From contig CM043970.1 in assembly GCA_014529385.2 (NCBI GenBank), positions 66,301,496 through 66,365,495 of the forward strand: a DNA stretch of 64,000 bases, given 5' to 3'. A program made the translations under genes and the position numbers. Position 1 is the first letter of the stretch, and every line of letters starts with the position of its first letter. Positions 33,150 through 45,612 of the stretch are shown here, piece by piece. The notes under the pieces are model-generated. The model had not been told where the DNA came from, searched no databases, and worked only from the letters and a program-made list of their open reading frames with translations. This DNA is from Adiantum capillus-veneris. Lineage: Eukaryota; Streptophyta; Polypodiopsida; Polypodiales; Pteridaceae.

Positions 33150-34747
33150 ACTATACACATGTCTTGAGGTGAGGTGTCTTTTATGGTTAGGTCAATGGCT
33201 ATTTTGTGTTAGTATGTTAGTGGTTAGTGTTAGTAATCATTAGAAGGTTAATGATATATTTACAGTGGGTAGAATGGGGTGGATGGTTGAATGAATTGAG
33301 GAAATCCTTGTGATGGTGAAGCTTGAAAAAGTTTTTGACTTACTTGTGTAGGTTCTCAAAACGACTATCGATCTTCTTCTTTGTCTTCTCTTCTTTACGC
33401 CACCGCCGCCAAGGTTGATTATCGCGATGAAAATGGTAATTTGGTTGATGAGATCTCTTGATTTGCAGAGGCTAGGCATGATTTACATGCTGAATTTTAT
33501 GTATATAGAGAAGGGGTAAGATAGAATTGTACTTTGGAAGTAATAGAGACAAGCATAGAGATGGTGTATGTACATGTAGAGCTCATATAAGAGCTATGGG
33601 AGTAAGAGGGGAGGTTAATGGTGAAGAAGGTGAGAGAAACCATGGAAGGTGCAGGTTTGTGTGAGAGATTGAGAGAAATGAGTGTGTGTGTGTGTAGAAG
33701 TGTGGAAAGAGGTGAGAGAAGACTATGGGCTACTTGTGAGAAAAGTGGGCAGGCTGGGGTCCACTCAAAAAATCCTAGCTCACCGGTGGTTGCTCCAAAA
33801 ATCACCAAAATGTTTGACGTGATTATTCAGCTTTTGGTACACATTTTCTCTTTTGACCACCGCTTCAAATTCGGAGTGGAGATGGATATTAAAAATCCCA
33901 CAAAAATACCTGGTTTTTCTTCACAAAAAAGTCTTCAGTGGCCCCCCTTTTGTTGAATTTGCATATGGCTCCAAATGTGAGTCCCTCCTTGCATGAGAGT
34001 ATGACATAATTGATTCCTAGGGGTTTGAAAATGTGCATGGTTGTGGATTAGGCACAAATATAATACATGGATATGATGAAAAAAGACAAGCTAGTATATA
34101 TAAACAATTTATGGAATCTAGAATAGTGTGGGCTATAAATATAAACAAAATAAATATATAAAAATATAGGGAATCAAATGAGGAGGGCCCTCAATTTTTT
34201 TATTGATGTATATTTATTTACAAGAGGTAAGAAATAATACCTGTAAGAAATAGGAATTTAGTGAAAGGCAATGACTGATGGTGGAAAGTATTTTTGAGGT
34301 TTTTTCTTAGAGGTGGATTCACACCAAAAATAAGAGAAGCTTGTGTGAAGATATTTTTATAAGGAATAAAGAGCATGCAAAATGGTAAGAAAATTGTGGT
34401 AATGGTGAGTCAATGTACATAGCATATATAGGCAAATAACACACACCTAAGTAGAAATATTTAAATAAATACAAAAATAATTATGAAAATTCCTTATATT
34501 TAGGCCCTATGTACAATGAAATATTTACACACAAATGGGCCATAATATATCTTATTTTTTTTATTTTTTTGGCTCAACTAGCCCAATGACTAGCTAACTG
34601 AGGGTTTTAAGAAGATATGGGAAAAGCCCCCTAACTCACTTACACCTATGTATAATGAAAGGTAAGAACAACCACAATGTTTAGGTGATTTTGGTAGGGT
34701 GAGGTAACTCACTATGGCAATTACGGAGAGCCAAAAAACGGCTATTA
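32417..34747 (-). repeat. 5' LTR of element II
   Basis: Begins TGAGGCGG on the plus strand. Its terminal bases at 34747 read CTATTA where the 3' copy has CTATCA. It contains (GA)n at 33094-33147 and TATATAAATAG at 32921-32911 (minus), the likely promoter. A stretch matching 4104-24378 of the other LTR is missing near 32633. Confidence 0.85.
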
Positions 34748-34751
34748 GTAG

Positions 34752-35683
34752 GTTATCCAATCTCTTTTTCAAATTCAAATTATAATCCATGTCGTGTTCA
34801 ATCGTGTAAGTTTGAGACTGGGAACAACACATTCCAATGCTACAATAGCCTTTGTTGTTGCAAAAAACATTCTGAAAGGAGTCATACCAATGGTTATGTT
34901 ATAATCTTATATGTTGTTTGATATGCCCATAAAGTTGTGTAACGCTTCTCATCCAAGTTGTGGGGTTCCTTTTGAACATTCTTGATTAGAATAGTATTTA
35001 TGGTATAATTATTACTCCTAGCATGGCCATTGCATCTAGGATAATATGGTACTAGATTTTGATGCTTGATAGAGAAATTTCAATCGGTAACTAAATAATA
35101 TCATTTATAAAATGAGTTCCTTGAGTTGAAACTATCTCTCGAGGACAACCATACTAGGCTATAATATGCTGATATATAAACTAGGCTATATTGTTGGGGA
35201 GTGCCTTAGCTTCCCGAAATAGCATGTGGCCATAACTATGTACTCATTCTTTCTAGGTGTGACTTTATTAAATGGCCCCATGAAATCCAAACCCCAATGA
35301 ATATTGATAGGGGGTCAACTATGGTCAAAGGTTTGATATCTGATGTACTTGGCCTACCCATTGTCTAACAAATATCACACGTCTTGTAGAAATCTCAAGC
35401 ATTTAACATCATGCTCTACAACTAGTTGCCACCAACTAAAGTGGTAATTAGAACAATAGAACTAGCCATGTTCTATTAGTGAGGTGTTGTGAACTCAAAG
35501 ATGTTGGTAGCACACCATATATTTGATTGTTCTTTTCTCCTCCTAGATTGCATTCCTCTTCTTTCTCAAATAATGATGCTATTGAAGGACACCTTGTAAT
35601 GTAGACAATTAATTCAACACAAGACATCAAGTGTGAGCTCTTGTTTATGCATAATTGTGGACATTGGCTATGTCCAATGAATT
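34752..35683 (-). mobile_element. Old Ty3/gypsy element V, integrase core remnant
   Basis: On the minus strand, pieces of a gypsy integrase can be read with stops and shifts: WGLDFMGPFNKVTPRKNEYI (catalytic D region), LVPYYPRCNGHA and LWAYQTTYK, then HDMDYNLNLKKRLDN, which joins 3873. Element II cut it on the left and copia element IV on the right. Confidence 0.72.
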
Positions 35684-35910
35684 TTTTGGAATTAGGGTTG
35701 CAGATAAACACACACAGCTTGGAGAAGACGAAGGAAGCTCAAGGCACACAATAGAGAGTGTGTTGCTTAGTATATAATGGAAAGATCGATAGCCCTAGAG
35801 TGATGGGCGTAGATACAATGCACGGGGGAAAAAACCTCCTAAAGAGGGAAAAAATGCCCCGGCGGTCCTAGTGTGTTCACACACATCACTACCACATGTA
35901 TATGGTAACA
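35684..35910 (-). repeat. 3' LTR of copia element IV
   Basis: Matches 49816-50042 closely. The outer end reads TTTTGGAATT where the other LTR has TGTTGGAATG, so the terminal TG/CA pair is lost here. Confidence 0.88.
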
Positions 35911-35985
35911 AATCCCCCCTGGAGTGATGCGGTGAACGAGAGCTGGCACATGAGTAAAGTGAAGTGCCATGCCCTGAGGACAGGA

Positions 35986-37649
35986 TCAGTCCACAAAGGG
36001 GAGTAAGCCCAAAGCTTTGCGGAAAGATTGAAGCTTCTCACGAGACAATGCTTTTGTGAAAAGATCTGCAAGGTTGTCTTGTGTTGGCACATAAGCCAAG
36101 CTGATCTCTCCTGCTGAGAGCCTTTCCCTGACATAGTGGTAATGCACCTCAATGTGCTTTGTGCGAGCATGAAAAACTGGGTTCCTCGCAATTGCCAATG
36201 CGCTCTGACTGTCAGTGTAGATAGTGTTGGCAGTGTCCTGTCCAACACCCAAATCAACCATAAGGCGTCTGAGCCATACACACTCAACCATAGCTGTGAA
36301 GACTGCCTTGTACTCAGCCTCACAACTCGAAGTGGCCACAGTAGGTTGCTTCTTTCTCAAGCATGATATACATGAACTACCAAGCATGAAACAAAAACCA
36401 CTTGTGGACACTCGTGTGTCAAAACATCCAGCATCTTTTGAGTCCGAAAAAGCATGTAAGTTTGGCGGCAATGATCCGCCCTTGGGATAAAACAAGCCAG
36501 GATGTAAAGTGCCACTAAGGTAGCAGAAAATCCTCTTGACAGCCTTCCAATGCTTAGACCCTGGGCTATGCATAAATCTGCTGACCTGTGAGACTGCAAA
36601 CTGAATATCTGGCCTCGTGTTGCATACATAAATGAGGCAGCCAATAGCAGTTTGGTAAAGAGTGACATCAGCAAGATCACCAGCATCATGTAGACTCAAC
36701 TTCAAACCTGTTTCCATGGGAGTGGCAATAGGTTTGCAATCCTCAAGTCCAAACTTACATAGCAATGTCTCTATGTAACTTTTCTGACACAAGGCAATAC
36801 CACCATCACACTGCTTAAACTGCATACCCAAGTAATGATGCAACATCCCCAAATCTTTCATCTTGAAAGTAGCATTCAAATCAGCTTTAAATTCAGCAAT
36901 ATGTCTCTCATTTGGTCCAGTGATCAACAAATCATCAACATAAAGAACCACAATGAGAAGTACATCATCCTCACGCTTTACATACAATGTGCTTTCTGTT
37001 CGACTGTTACAAAAGCCTCGTTTAACCAAATGAGTGTCAGCTTTCTGATACCAAGCACGAGGAGATTGCTTAAACCCATACAAAGCCTTCTTACATCTGC
37101 ACACTTTGTGCTCTTGTCCTTTTATGAAAAAACCGCGAGGCTGCATTACATAAACTTCCTCAAATATGTCACCATTCAAGAAAGCAGTAACAATGTCTGA
37201 TTGATGTACATCCCAACCAAAATGAGTTGCCAATGCACATAGAAAACGCACAGTAGTCATACGACAAGTGGGAGAAAAAGTCTCTTCATAATCAATGCCT
37301 TTTTGCTGTGCATAACCCTTTGCAACAAGTCGAGCCTTATGGCGATCAATCTCACCATCCGGCTTGCATTTCAACTTGTAAACCGACTTCGTACCAATAG
37401 CCTTTTTTCCAGAGGCAAATCACATAAAGTCCATGTGTCATTTTCCATAAGTGCATCATATTCTGATTGCATGGCAGCCATACAATTTTTTGAATTCTGT
37501 GCTTCATCAAAAGATAGAGGCTCCTCAACATCATGTAAGCTAGACACAGCCAAATCATAACAATCTGATGCATAAGATGCATGGTGAGAGCTTGAACGAG
37601 TACGACTAGACAAAGGTGCATCCATTTTACTGTCACGCAAAGTGTGCAC
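35986..37649 (-). pseudogene. Element IV: reverse transcriptase and RNase H
   Basis: The frame 37374-35986 (462 aa) has the copia RT core: HKARLVAKGYAQQKGIDY, FLNGDIFEEVYVMQP and catalytic VVLYVDDLLITG. It ends in an RNase H with FSDSKDAGC, SSCEAEYKA, YTDSQSALAIA and TKHIEVHYH. The N-terminal part of RT is in another frame at 37649-37371 (FDEAQNSKNCMAAMQSEY), so at least one shift separates them. The core itself is intact, and the end LFTKAL is typical of copia pol. Confidence 0.88.
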
Positions 37650-37789
37650 CAGTCATTTTGGCATACCTCTAGCCTGCTCATTTTCAGCCCTTTCCTCATC
37701 AAGTACATCATGTACATCTGCATCAGTAATAGGCTGATCTAAAACATTTTCAAAAACCCCCATAGGCTGTACATTTGCCTCATTGGAAC

Positions 37790-38924
37790 TTACATTCGTA
37801 TTTCCACCACAGTGAAAAGAGGAAACAAAGCGTCATAAATGTCCTTTGAGCTTACATTACTGTCTCTAGTACATGACAACAAGGGTTGAACAGAATCTTC
37901 CACAAACACTACATCCCGTGAAACTAGAATACGTTTTGTTTGCGGATGATACAACCTGTAACCTTTGCTTTCAACACTATAACCAACAAAAATACATTTG
38001 ACAGCCTTATCCTCCAATTTTCTTCGCTGCACTTGTGGCACCAAAGCATAGGCCAAACAACCAAAAACACGCATGTGCTCAATAGAAGTCTTTCTATCAT
38101 GCCATGCTTCATATGGAGTAATAGACTGCAAAGCTTTTGTAGGACACCTGTTAAATACATAAGTGGCACACATGATGGCCTCAAGCCAAAAAGAATGCAG
38201 CAAAGCTTGACTTTTGACCATACATCGTGCCATTTCCGTTAGTGACCTGTTTTTCCTCTTAGCAACACCATTTTGTTGAGGTGTATAAGGAATTGTACAT
38301 TGGTGTTTTATCCCATGACTAGCCAGGAATGCATTAAATTCATGAGACATATACTCCCCCCCTCGATCGGAACGGAGGGTGCCCATAGTACATTTCGAGA
38401 CATTTTCAGCCATAGCCAAAAATTGTTTGAAGCACATAAAAACTTCGGACTTTTCTTTAAGCGGAAATACCCATGCATGCCTGGAGTAATCATCAATGAA
38501 AGTCACGAAGTATAGGTAATTGCCCAAGGACGGAGTTTGCATGGGCCCACAAACATCACTATGCACAAGCTGCAACTTGCATGTGGCCTGAACTGAACCA
38601 TCCTTTGGAAATTTAGAACGCTGCATCTTACCCAAAATACAGCCTTCACAAACATGTTTGACAGGTGCTTCAAGAGGCGGCAAAGAAGCAACCATATCAG
38701 ATTTCTGCAAACGCAACAAACTGGCAAAATTCAGATGACCAAAATGTGCATGCCAAATTTTGCATCTGAAATAGCCCTTGAATCTGCAACAACATTTGCA
38801 AAATTTTTTCCACACTTGTCATACAAAGTGAGCTCATACAACCCACAATACAAAAGGCCATATGCAACAATTTCATCACCAAAACTGAGATCATGAACTG
38901 TACATCTGTCATCCACAAATTTGA
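37790..38924 (-). pseudogene. Element IV: GAG-pre-integrase and integrase
   Basis: The frame 38815-37790 carries HAHFGHLNFASLLRL and CEGCILGKMQRSKF (pre-integrase HHCC finger). The integrase core follows with D in VHSDVCGP, D in LRSDRGGEY and an expected E replaced in QQNGVAKRKNRSL (copia usually has GVAERKNR), so the third catalytic acid is Lys here. VFGCLAYALVP and CIFVGYS close the domain. Its upstream end changes frame around 38815-38924. Confidence 0.85.
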
Positions 38925-40270
38925 CTACAAGTCCAAGTCTAGCAAGTGCAGATACAAAAAGAGATTCTTCTTGATCCCAGGTACATAAAGTGCATCAACA
39001 AGTGTGAAAGAACTGCCATTAGCAGCAGTAAGCACAATCTTTCCAACTCCCTGAACTGGATAAGAGGCATTGTTGGCACAAGTGACTGAATTCCCATGAG
39101 GGACAGCCTCGAGAGAGGTAAACAATTCAGGATGTGAGGTAATGTGCTTTGTAGCACCACTGCCGAAATACCACACATATGAATCTGCAACAACTAACAA
39201 GCATGCATCATGGACAACAGGATTGTAAGTGCAATCTGCGCTAAAAGACCATTCTGCATCAACATCAGCATCACAGTCTCCTTTCAAAGAAGACTCAACA
39301 ATAGCTGCATTTGTAGTGGAACCAGCATTTGCAGTGGAACCACCCTCTTTCTTCTTAGCCTCTTTGGCCTTCAACTTAGGACACGACTTGATCAAGTGAT
39401 CATTAGCTTTACAATAATGGCAACGCATCTTCTTTTTTCCCTTATCACCAGAATTGCCATACAAAGAATTGCTAGCAGAAGCATTAGGAACAAAAGTTTT
39501 TCCACTTGCTGAAGAACCATAAGAAGTGGCTGCATTACTGTTACCACCCTTTCTTTGAGAAGCAATAAAAGCCTGTTCAACTGCACGCTGTCTAGTCCTG
39601 TTTTTTCTGGAAAGTGACTCTTGCAATAGCAATGTGCATAATGCATCAACTTGACAACTTCTGGATTTCCTTGGGTCATCAGTCTCCAAGTACTAGCAAA
39701 AGTCTGGTAGGATTCTGGTAAGGCATCAAGAACAGTCTGCACAAGGGAACTGTCTGAAATGACTTCACATGCAAAAATGAGTTTCTCATTGATATCCTTG
39801 ACACTAGCAAGGAAAGTGTCCATATCATCTTCCTCATGCATAATCTTCGACTCTAACTCTTTACGTAGCAAAGAAATTTTTGCCTCATTGCGGCTTACAT
39901 AAAGACCAGCAAAAATATCCCAAGCTTGTTTTGTAGATTTTTCTGAACGGATGTGAGGAACAATGGTGCGCTTCACAGACAACGCAATCAATGCATGAGC
40001 CTGCACATCCTTTACATCCCAACGAGCTTGTTCTACCGTAGGCAAAACAACTCTAACAACAGCAATCGTTGCAGCAAGACCTGCAACATCCTCAACATCG
40101 CCTACATCCTCAGAACTAGGACGTACATCAATGCCCTGCACAGTGTTCCAGACGCCCTTTGACACAAGAACATGTTGCATCATATAAGCCCACATAGGGT
40201 AGTTGTCCCCATCCAACCTGTCCTCAGCAGCAAACATCTTGAACACTTCTGTGTTGTTGTTGTCAGCCAT
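38925..40270 (-). pseudogene. Element IV: Gag and protease
   Basis: Gag starts at the ATG at 40270 (MADNNNTEVFKMF) and has the copia Gag core LDGDNYPMWAYMMQHVL and KISLLRKELESKIMHEED. A shift within 39689-39392 moves to the frame with the zinc knuckle CHYCKANDHLIKSCPK. The protease reads WYFGSGATKHIT; copia proteases have DSGA, so the catalytic Asp is Gly. The frame is also shifted, so the polyprotein could not mature normally. Confidence 0.85.
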
Positions 40271-40752
40271 GGTAAATGCTGCACCTGATGTGAAAACTGT
40301 TCGAAAATAGGAGAAATGGAGCAGAAACAACACGTGCTATATAGCCCAAACTGTAGAAAGTCGACTATAAGGCACTTGTTATGCAAAAAACGGCACTGAC
40401 AAAAATTCTGCACAAAATGACAAAATAGCCTGTGCAGTACTGTCTGTAGTGGACACGGAGGCCGAAATGAGCCCAAATCGAAAAACTGAGCAGACCAAGC
40501 TCTTCGAGCTTTTTTGGAAGTATTTGTCGACCTTCGAACACGCGCCAAAGCTCACTGAAATCGAAGAAAGTGAGCACGCGTTGAGGCGGTCCGGGGCGGG
40601 CAACAAGAAGAGTGGCCTCTAAGCACTTTTCTAAGCTCCCGTGCTGCTCAATTGGGTTGGGGTTGGAAAAAACAGCAAACACACACACAAACCCGCAACC
40701 TAACCCTACACAAATTTGGGGCACCACCTAGTTTTGATGCGAACTAGGACGC

Positions 40753-40868
<116 letters not shown>

Positions 40869-40949
40869 CTCGGGCTGCTTTGAAATGTATTGGCAAAATG
40901 ATCAAGCAAACACAATTATATATGTAAGAAAGAGAGAGAAGGGGGAGGT

Positions 40950-40956
40950 GGTTATA

Positions 40957-40994
<38 letters not shown>

Positions 40995-42295
40995 CTCGGG
41001 CTGCTTTGAAAAAAACCTCCAAAACCATAGTAGATCCACTCATTTTGTAAAATCCTTTCATGAGGTTATAGTTCAAGGGCTACTACACGTGGAAAAAATA
41101 AGAAACTTATAAAATTGCTCATCTTTTGGTCACACCAAGCCTCCAAAGTTGATGGACCAGTACATTTTCATCAAAATAGTCATTTCTTACGTTTTGTTGC
41201 ATAAAAATAAGATTAGGGATTTTTGTAGGACTTGAGATAAATTCCCTAGTTAACTTCAATGGGTTGGTGATCATAACATATGATTGATTCTCACTCACTA
41301 TTTTTTGTTTTGCCAAAAGAAATAGGTACAAAAAAGTTAAATTTTTACCATTCTGCAAACCTATCATCAAAGTTTCTATAGCCACGCTCAATACAAATAA
41401 TATATGCATGTTTTCTTAGTTCTCTATTGTCCTTTAGGTTCATAAGGAGCCATGGAGCATGTCAAAAGAATAATACATCTCTTACCAAGGGGAATCTTGG
41501 GGACAAAGATGAAGTGCTAAATACAACAAACATGAAAAAACTGGGTTCAACATTATGAGTTGTAGAATCCCATAGAAACTATTCAATATCTAGCCAAATT
41601 TGATCCTTATGACTAGATATGGTTACTACCTACAAAATGCATGTAGTTGTCACAAGAAAATAACAATATTGAAAAAGCTATACTTGATATACTAGAATGT
41701 TTTGTTTTCTTCTATAATTGAAAAAATCAACCATCGTTGCCTACTATGAAAAATAGGGTATTAGGTGCCCCAAAACTGAAGGAATATTAGCTTTATGTTA
41801 CAATATGCGACATAGAAAATCAAAACTGCATTTGGATATCATGAAAGCCACCAAAAAATTCATAGAAGAGCTAAAATTGGCTAAAAAATAGGATTTGACA
41901 ATTTTTGTAGTTTGGTCATAACTTACAACTTTAACATTTATTTCTCCCTAGAAGCATCAGGACATGTTGAGGACTACTAAAGAGAGTTCTCTAGCATTAT
42001 AGACCTCACAAACATGAATTCTAGAGTGGTATAGCTGCAAAAAGTTGGAAAAAAGCCAAAGATAGGACCCGTTTTTCCACACAGTTTAGGTTGTGAAATG
42101 TTGTGCAAGGACAAGGTTAAAGATGGAATTGATATTCCAAAAAAATGTCGAGTTTTTTTCAGCTCATGAGACAACTTTTTAGACAGATAGCACCTCAAAA
42201 TCCATTTTGAAACTCTTGACATAATTCAAGGAAAATGGTCACTTAACAGGACATAAAAGTGTCCCAAGACATAAAAGTGTCCCATTACCAACCTA
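40950..42295. other. 1.35-kb block present in only one LTR of element III
   Basis: No coding frame of note. It starts with a second GA tract and repeats the GTGCTCGGGCTGCTTTGAAA motif found just before it. Near its end (42240-42290) it has AAGTGTCC motifs and a CTAGTGTTA string that recall 60770-60800 and 62010-62070. Either it was inserted here or it was deleted from the other LTR. Confidence 0.55.
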
Positions 42296-44794
42296 GTGTT
42301 ACCTTCTTACAAATCTGTCATGACCAATCAAAGTGAGATTAGTATTTGTTCAACATAGATTAAGTAAATTACACTACAACACATGAGAAGAAAAGCCACC
42401 CCAGTCACTATCTTAAGGCCAAGGGATTCCTCTCCACCCTGTCGCCCTCTTACAGTATGTGGGATTTATGGCTAAATTGATGACAACACCCAGAGACAAG
42501 CTATCAAGAACTTAAAAAAAACACCAAGACACTTACATATCATTGTTGTCCATTACTTCATGTTGGAAAAGAGACAAAGTATCCAAGCTTACTCCAAATC
42601 CACCCTCCTTGTTTCAACAAATGTTGGGCTTACACTAGTAGGAGAAATGATAGATTTCCTACTCTCAATTGAATGATCACTCTCTCTTACAATGGCATAG
42701 AGTTCCCTTGTTAATCACCCCTAATACAACACATGCATATGCATAAGCCAATGAGCTTCCACTCAAGAGCTTCTTCTAGAGAGGTTGAGCTTGGCTTCTC
42801 AAGCTATAGCATAGTGTTCTTGCTTATGGCTCCCCCCTTTTTGTGCTAGCTCCACCCTCCTTTTATAGCCATTTTGACGGCTAGGGTTACTCCTCTAACC
42901 ATGGTTGGGTTAGATTTTCAGCACTTATCTAATTTCTTTTACTTGCAATTATCAAGAAGTTGGTGTGGATAGATGAAGAAGAGAGAGAAGAGAGAAGCGG
43001 AGGTGATAGGACTTTTCATAGTAGGTTAGTGTTAGTAAATTAGTAGAGTTAGTATTTTTATTAATTTACAAATGGAATTGGATATTTACAATGGAAGTAT
43101 CCATGTAGGGTACAAATAAGGAAGAAAAAACTCTTAATAGGTAAGAAATTATGGACTTCTTACAATGTTGATGCTCCAAGTGTCCTGAGTAGAGTCAATT
43201 TTGACGCTTGCTGGCGGTCCACTAGCTTTGACGGTACATTTTTTCTCCACTCTTGACCTTCTTTGGGAGCCAAGGTAAGTGAACATGAGTAATCAATCAC
43301 CATGATGCTGTCTTTCAAGAGAAGAGGCTGAATTTTGTGGTTTTTTTGATAGATATGGGTAATATGGAAGAGGAAAAATGAGACTACGTGGTCAATTTTG
43401 GAATGGAAGTGTGTGTAGGAGTCGTGAGTTCACCATGGTTTCTCTTATTCTTCAAGGTTGAGAAGAAGGTGAGTAGGGTGCAGAGAGGTAGAGATGATGA
43501 GTGGAGAAGTGTGTGTGAAAGAGGAAAATGATAAAGGGGAAGAGGGAGTGTGGCTGCATAGCATGGGCAAACTGGGGTCCACCAATAAAATCATAGCTCA
43601 CAACTCGTAGCTCAAAAAAATATGAAAACATTTGAGGTAAAATTTCAGCTGATGAGCTACAATTTTTGTTTGTATCACCTTTTCAAATTCGGGGAGCATG
43701 TGATCTTTAAAAATTCAGCAAAATCGACTGTTTTTTCCACTGCACAAAGTCCTTGTGAGGTCCTTCTTTGGATGATTCTTTTGAATACCTCCAAGAGTGA
43801 GCCCCCCATAGTGCATGCATTCATTCCACATACCCTTGAACTTATTTAGTAGGTCTATCATTGAAGATATTGTTGAGATCATGATATAAGTGAATAGTAC
43901 AACTAAGAAAATCAAATATTGAGGGGTGTTAAAAAATATGTACATATCAAATATAAATAATATAGGTGGAAAGAATATAAAGGGGTCAATATAAATCTCT
44001 CTCATTATAAGTCTACCATAAAAAGATGAATATTTTTGGTGGTCTAATTTATGAGAGTAATAGAGAATAGATGTAGGAAGGAAAAAATCACAATAGTGAA
44101 AAAATATACACATAAATAGAACTAGTTTTTTTGGATTTTTGTTGGGATGGAGTTACACCAAAAATAAGAGAAGCTTGCATGAAATTGTTTTTATATGGAA
44201 TAAAGAGTATGCAAAATGGTAAGAAAAAATATGGTAATGGTGAGTCAATGTACATGGCATAAATAACACACACCTAAGTATAAATATTTAAATAAATACC
44301 AAAATAATTATGAAAAATCATTTTATTTAGGCCCTATATACAATGAAATATTTACACACAAATGGGCCATAATATACTTATATTTTTTTATTTTTTTATT
44401 TTTTTGGCTCAACTAGCCCAATGACTAGCTAATTGAGGGTTTTTAAGAAAATATGGGGAAAGTCTCCTAACTCACACACGCTTATGTACAATGAAATGGT
44501 AGGAATAGCCACAATGTTTGGGTGATTTTGGTAGGGTGAGGTAGCTTACTATGGCAATTATGGAAAGCCGAAAAACGGCTATCATTAGCCCCCCCCTTAG
44601 ATAATGGTACATTCATGTACCATTTATCCGATCATACAACATGTAGATTGTGTAACGTCTGTCTTTGTCCGCTCTCATCTTTTGTAGAACCTTTGTTGTA
44701 TGATTAAGAAACCTTGTGTGATATGAAAGGTTATCAGAGCTAGTAGCAGGATGTAATGAAGTGACTGAGTAAACCTCCTCCATTGAGAAAGTTT

Positions 44795-45505
44795 TCATAA
44801 GCACCCCCGAGGATCAAAGATCTTGAAATATCTTTCCCAAAGAGAGATATATGGTATGGAATCACTTACTGATTTTGGTTGAGGAAACTTGTAGATATTA
44901 TTGTTGTCCATCATTTCATCTATCACTATGAATGTGATATAAAAGATTGGTTGCTCTTCCTCATGTGTAAAGTTGATGTATCTGCTACGATCTTCAAGAG
45001 CTTGTATGAGCAAATTCCTGAACTGTAGCTCATAAAATTCATTCAACCTGGGTAGGCTCATCAAGTCAAAAATTCTATGAACTTCATGATTTAGGAAAGC
45101 TTGATCCATGCTTCCAACTGCTATTGGAAGATATTGCAAATAGTTTACCACATAAGTAGATAATAGACGAAGGTTTCTATTGCTTCCAAAACATTGGAAG
45201 AGAATAGATTTTGGTACTAACTGATGAAATATCCACATGTAGTAATCAACAAGTTTTTCATCTATGATGAAGACCAGAAGCATCACAATTTGCGACCTCC
45301 ATACACCAAAGAACCAAATGAAGAAGGGTTGGAAACATCCGTTCATCACCAAGTATTCATGTTCTCTTCCACTTAAGAAGGTATGGTGCCCCCAATGAAA
45401 GGTATATATGAAGAGGGGAGAATTTGACTTTGAAGAGGTGAAACCCAATGTGAAGATGATTGGGGCTTCAAAAGCTTGGATTTTCTTGCTAAGAGATTGT
45501 CCCAT
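44795..45505 (-). CDS. Hypothetical 236-aa ORF in element III
   Basis: Begins MGQSLSKKIQAFEAPIIF. It is rich in Phe, Ile, Tyr and Leu, with a hydrophobic stretch IVMLLVFIIDEKLVDYY near residues 70-90. It matches no retroelement domain I know. It lies between gag and the 3' LTR, where pol would be. It could be a captured host fragment or a chance frame. The frame is intact, but I assign no function. Confidence 0.35.
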   Translation of the reverse strand: MGQSLSKKIQAFEAPIIFTLGFTSSKSNSPLFIYTFHWGHHTFLSGREHEYLVMNGCFQPFFIWFFGVWRSQIVMLLVFIIDEKLVDYYMWIFHQLVPKSILFQCFGSNRNLRLLSTYVVNYLQYLPIAVGSMDQAFLNHEVHRIFDLMSLPRLNEFYELQFRNLLIQALEDRSRYINFTHEEEQPIFYITFIVIDEMMDNNNIYKFPQPKSVSDSIPYISLWERYFKIFDPRGCL

Positions 45506-45612
45506 GAATGGAGAGCCACCTACTAAAACACCATTGGATAGAATGATACCCTTCTGATAGTTTCCTTTTATGATTTTTTTTTTTACTACTCTCCCATGTT
45601 CTTCATCCCCTT

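Larger units (their letters stand above)
3878..34747 (-). mobile_element. Ty3/gypsy element II (Tat-type), carrying a nested MULE in its 3' LTR
   Basis: The internal region is 26495-32416: primer-binding site, gag, protease, RT, a first and a second RNase H, then integrase. The 5' LTR is 32417-34747. The 3' LTR is 3878-4183 continued at 24136-26494, split by the DNA transposon at 4184-24126. GTAG occurs directly at both ends (3874-3877 and 34748-34751), a 4-bp target duplication. The two RNase H domains between RT and integrase are the hallmark of the Tat clade. Several frameshifts between the ORFs make this copy non-autonomous today. LTR arms look roughly 95-97% alike by eye, and the 5' LTR lacks about 325 bp present in the 3' LTR. 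Confidence 0.82.
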
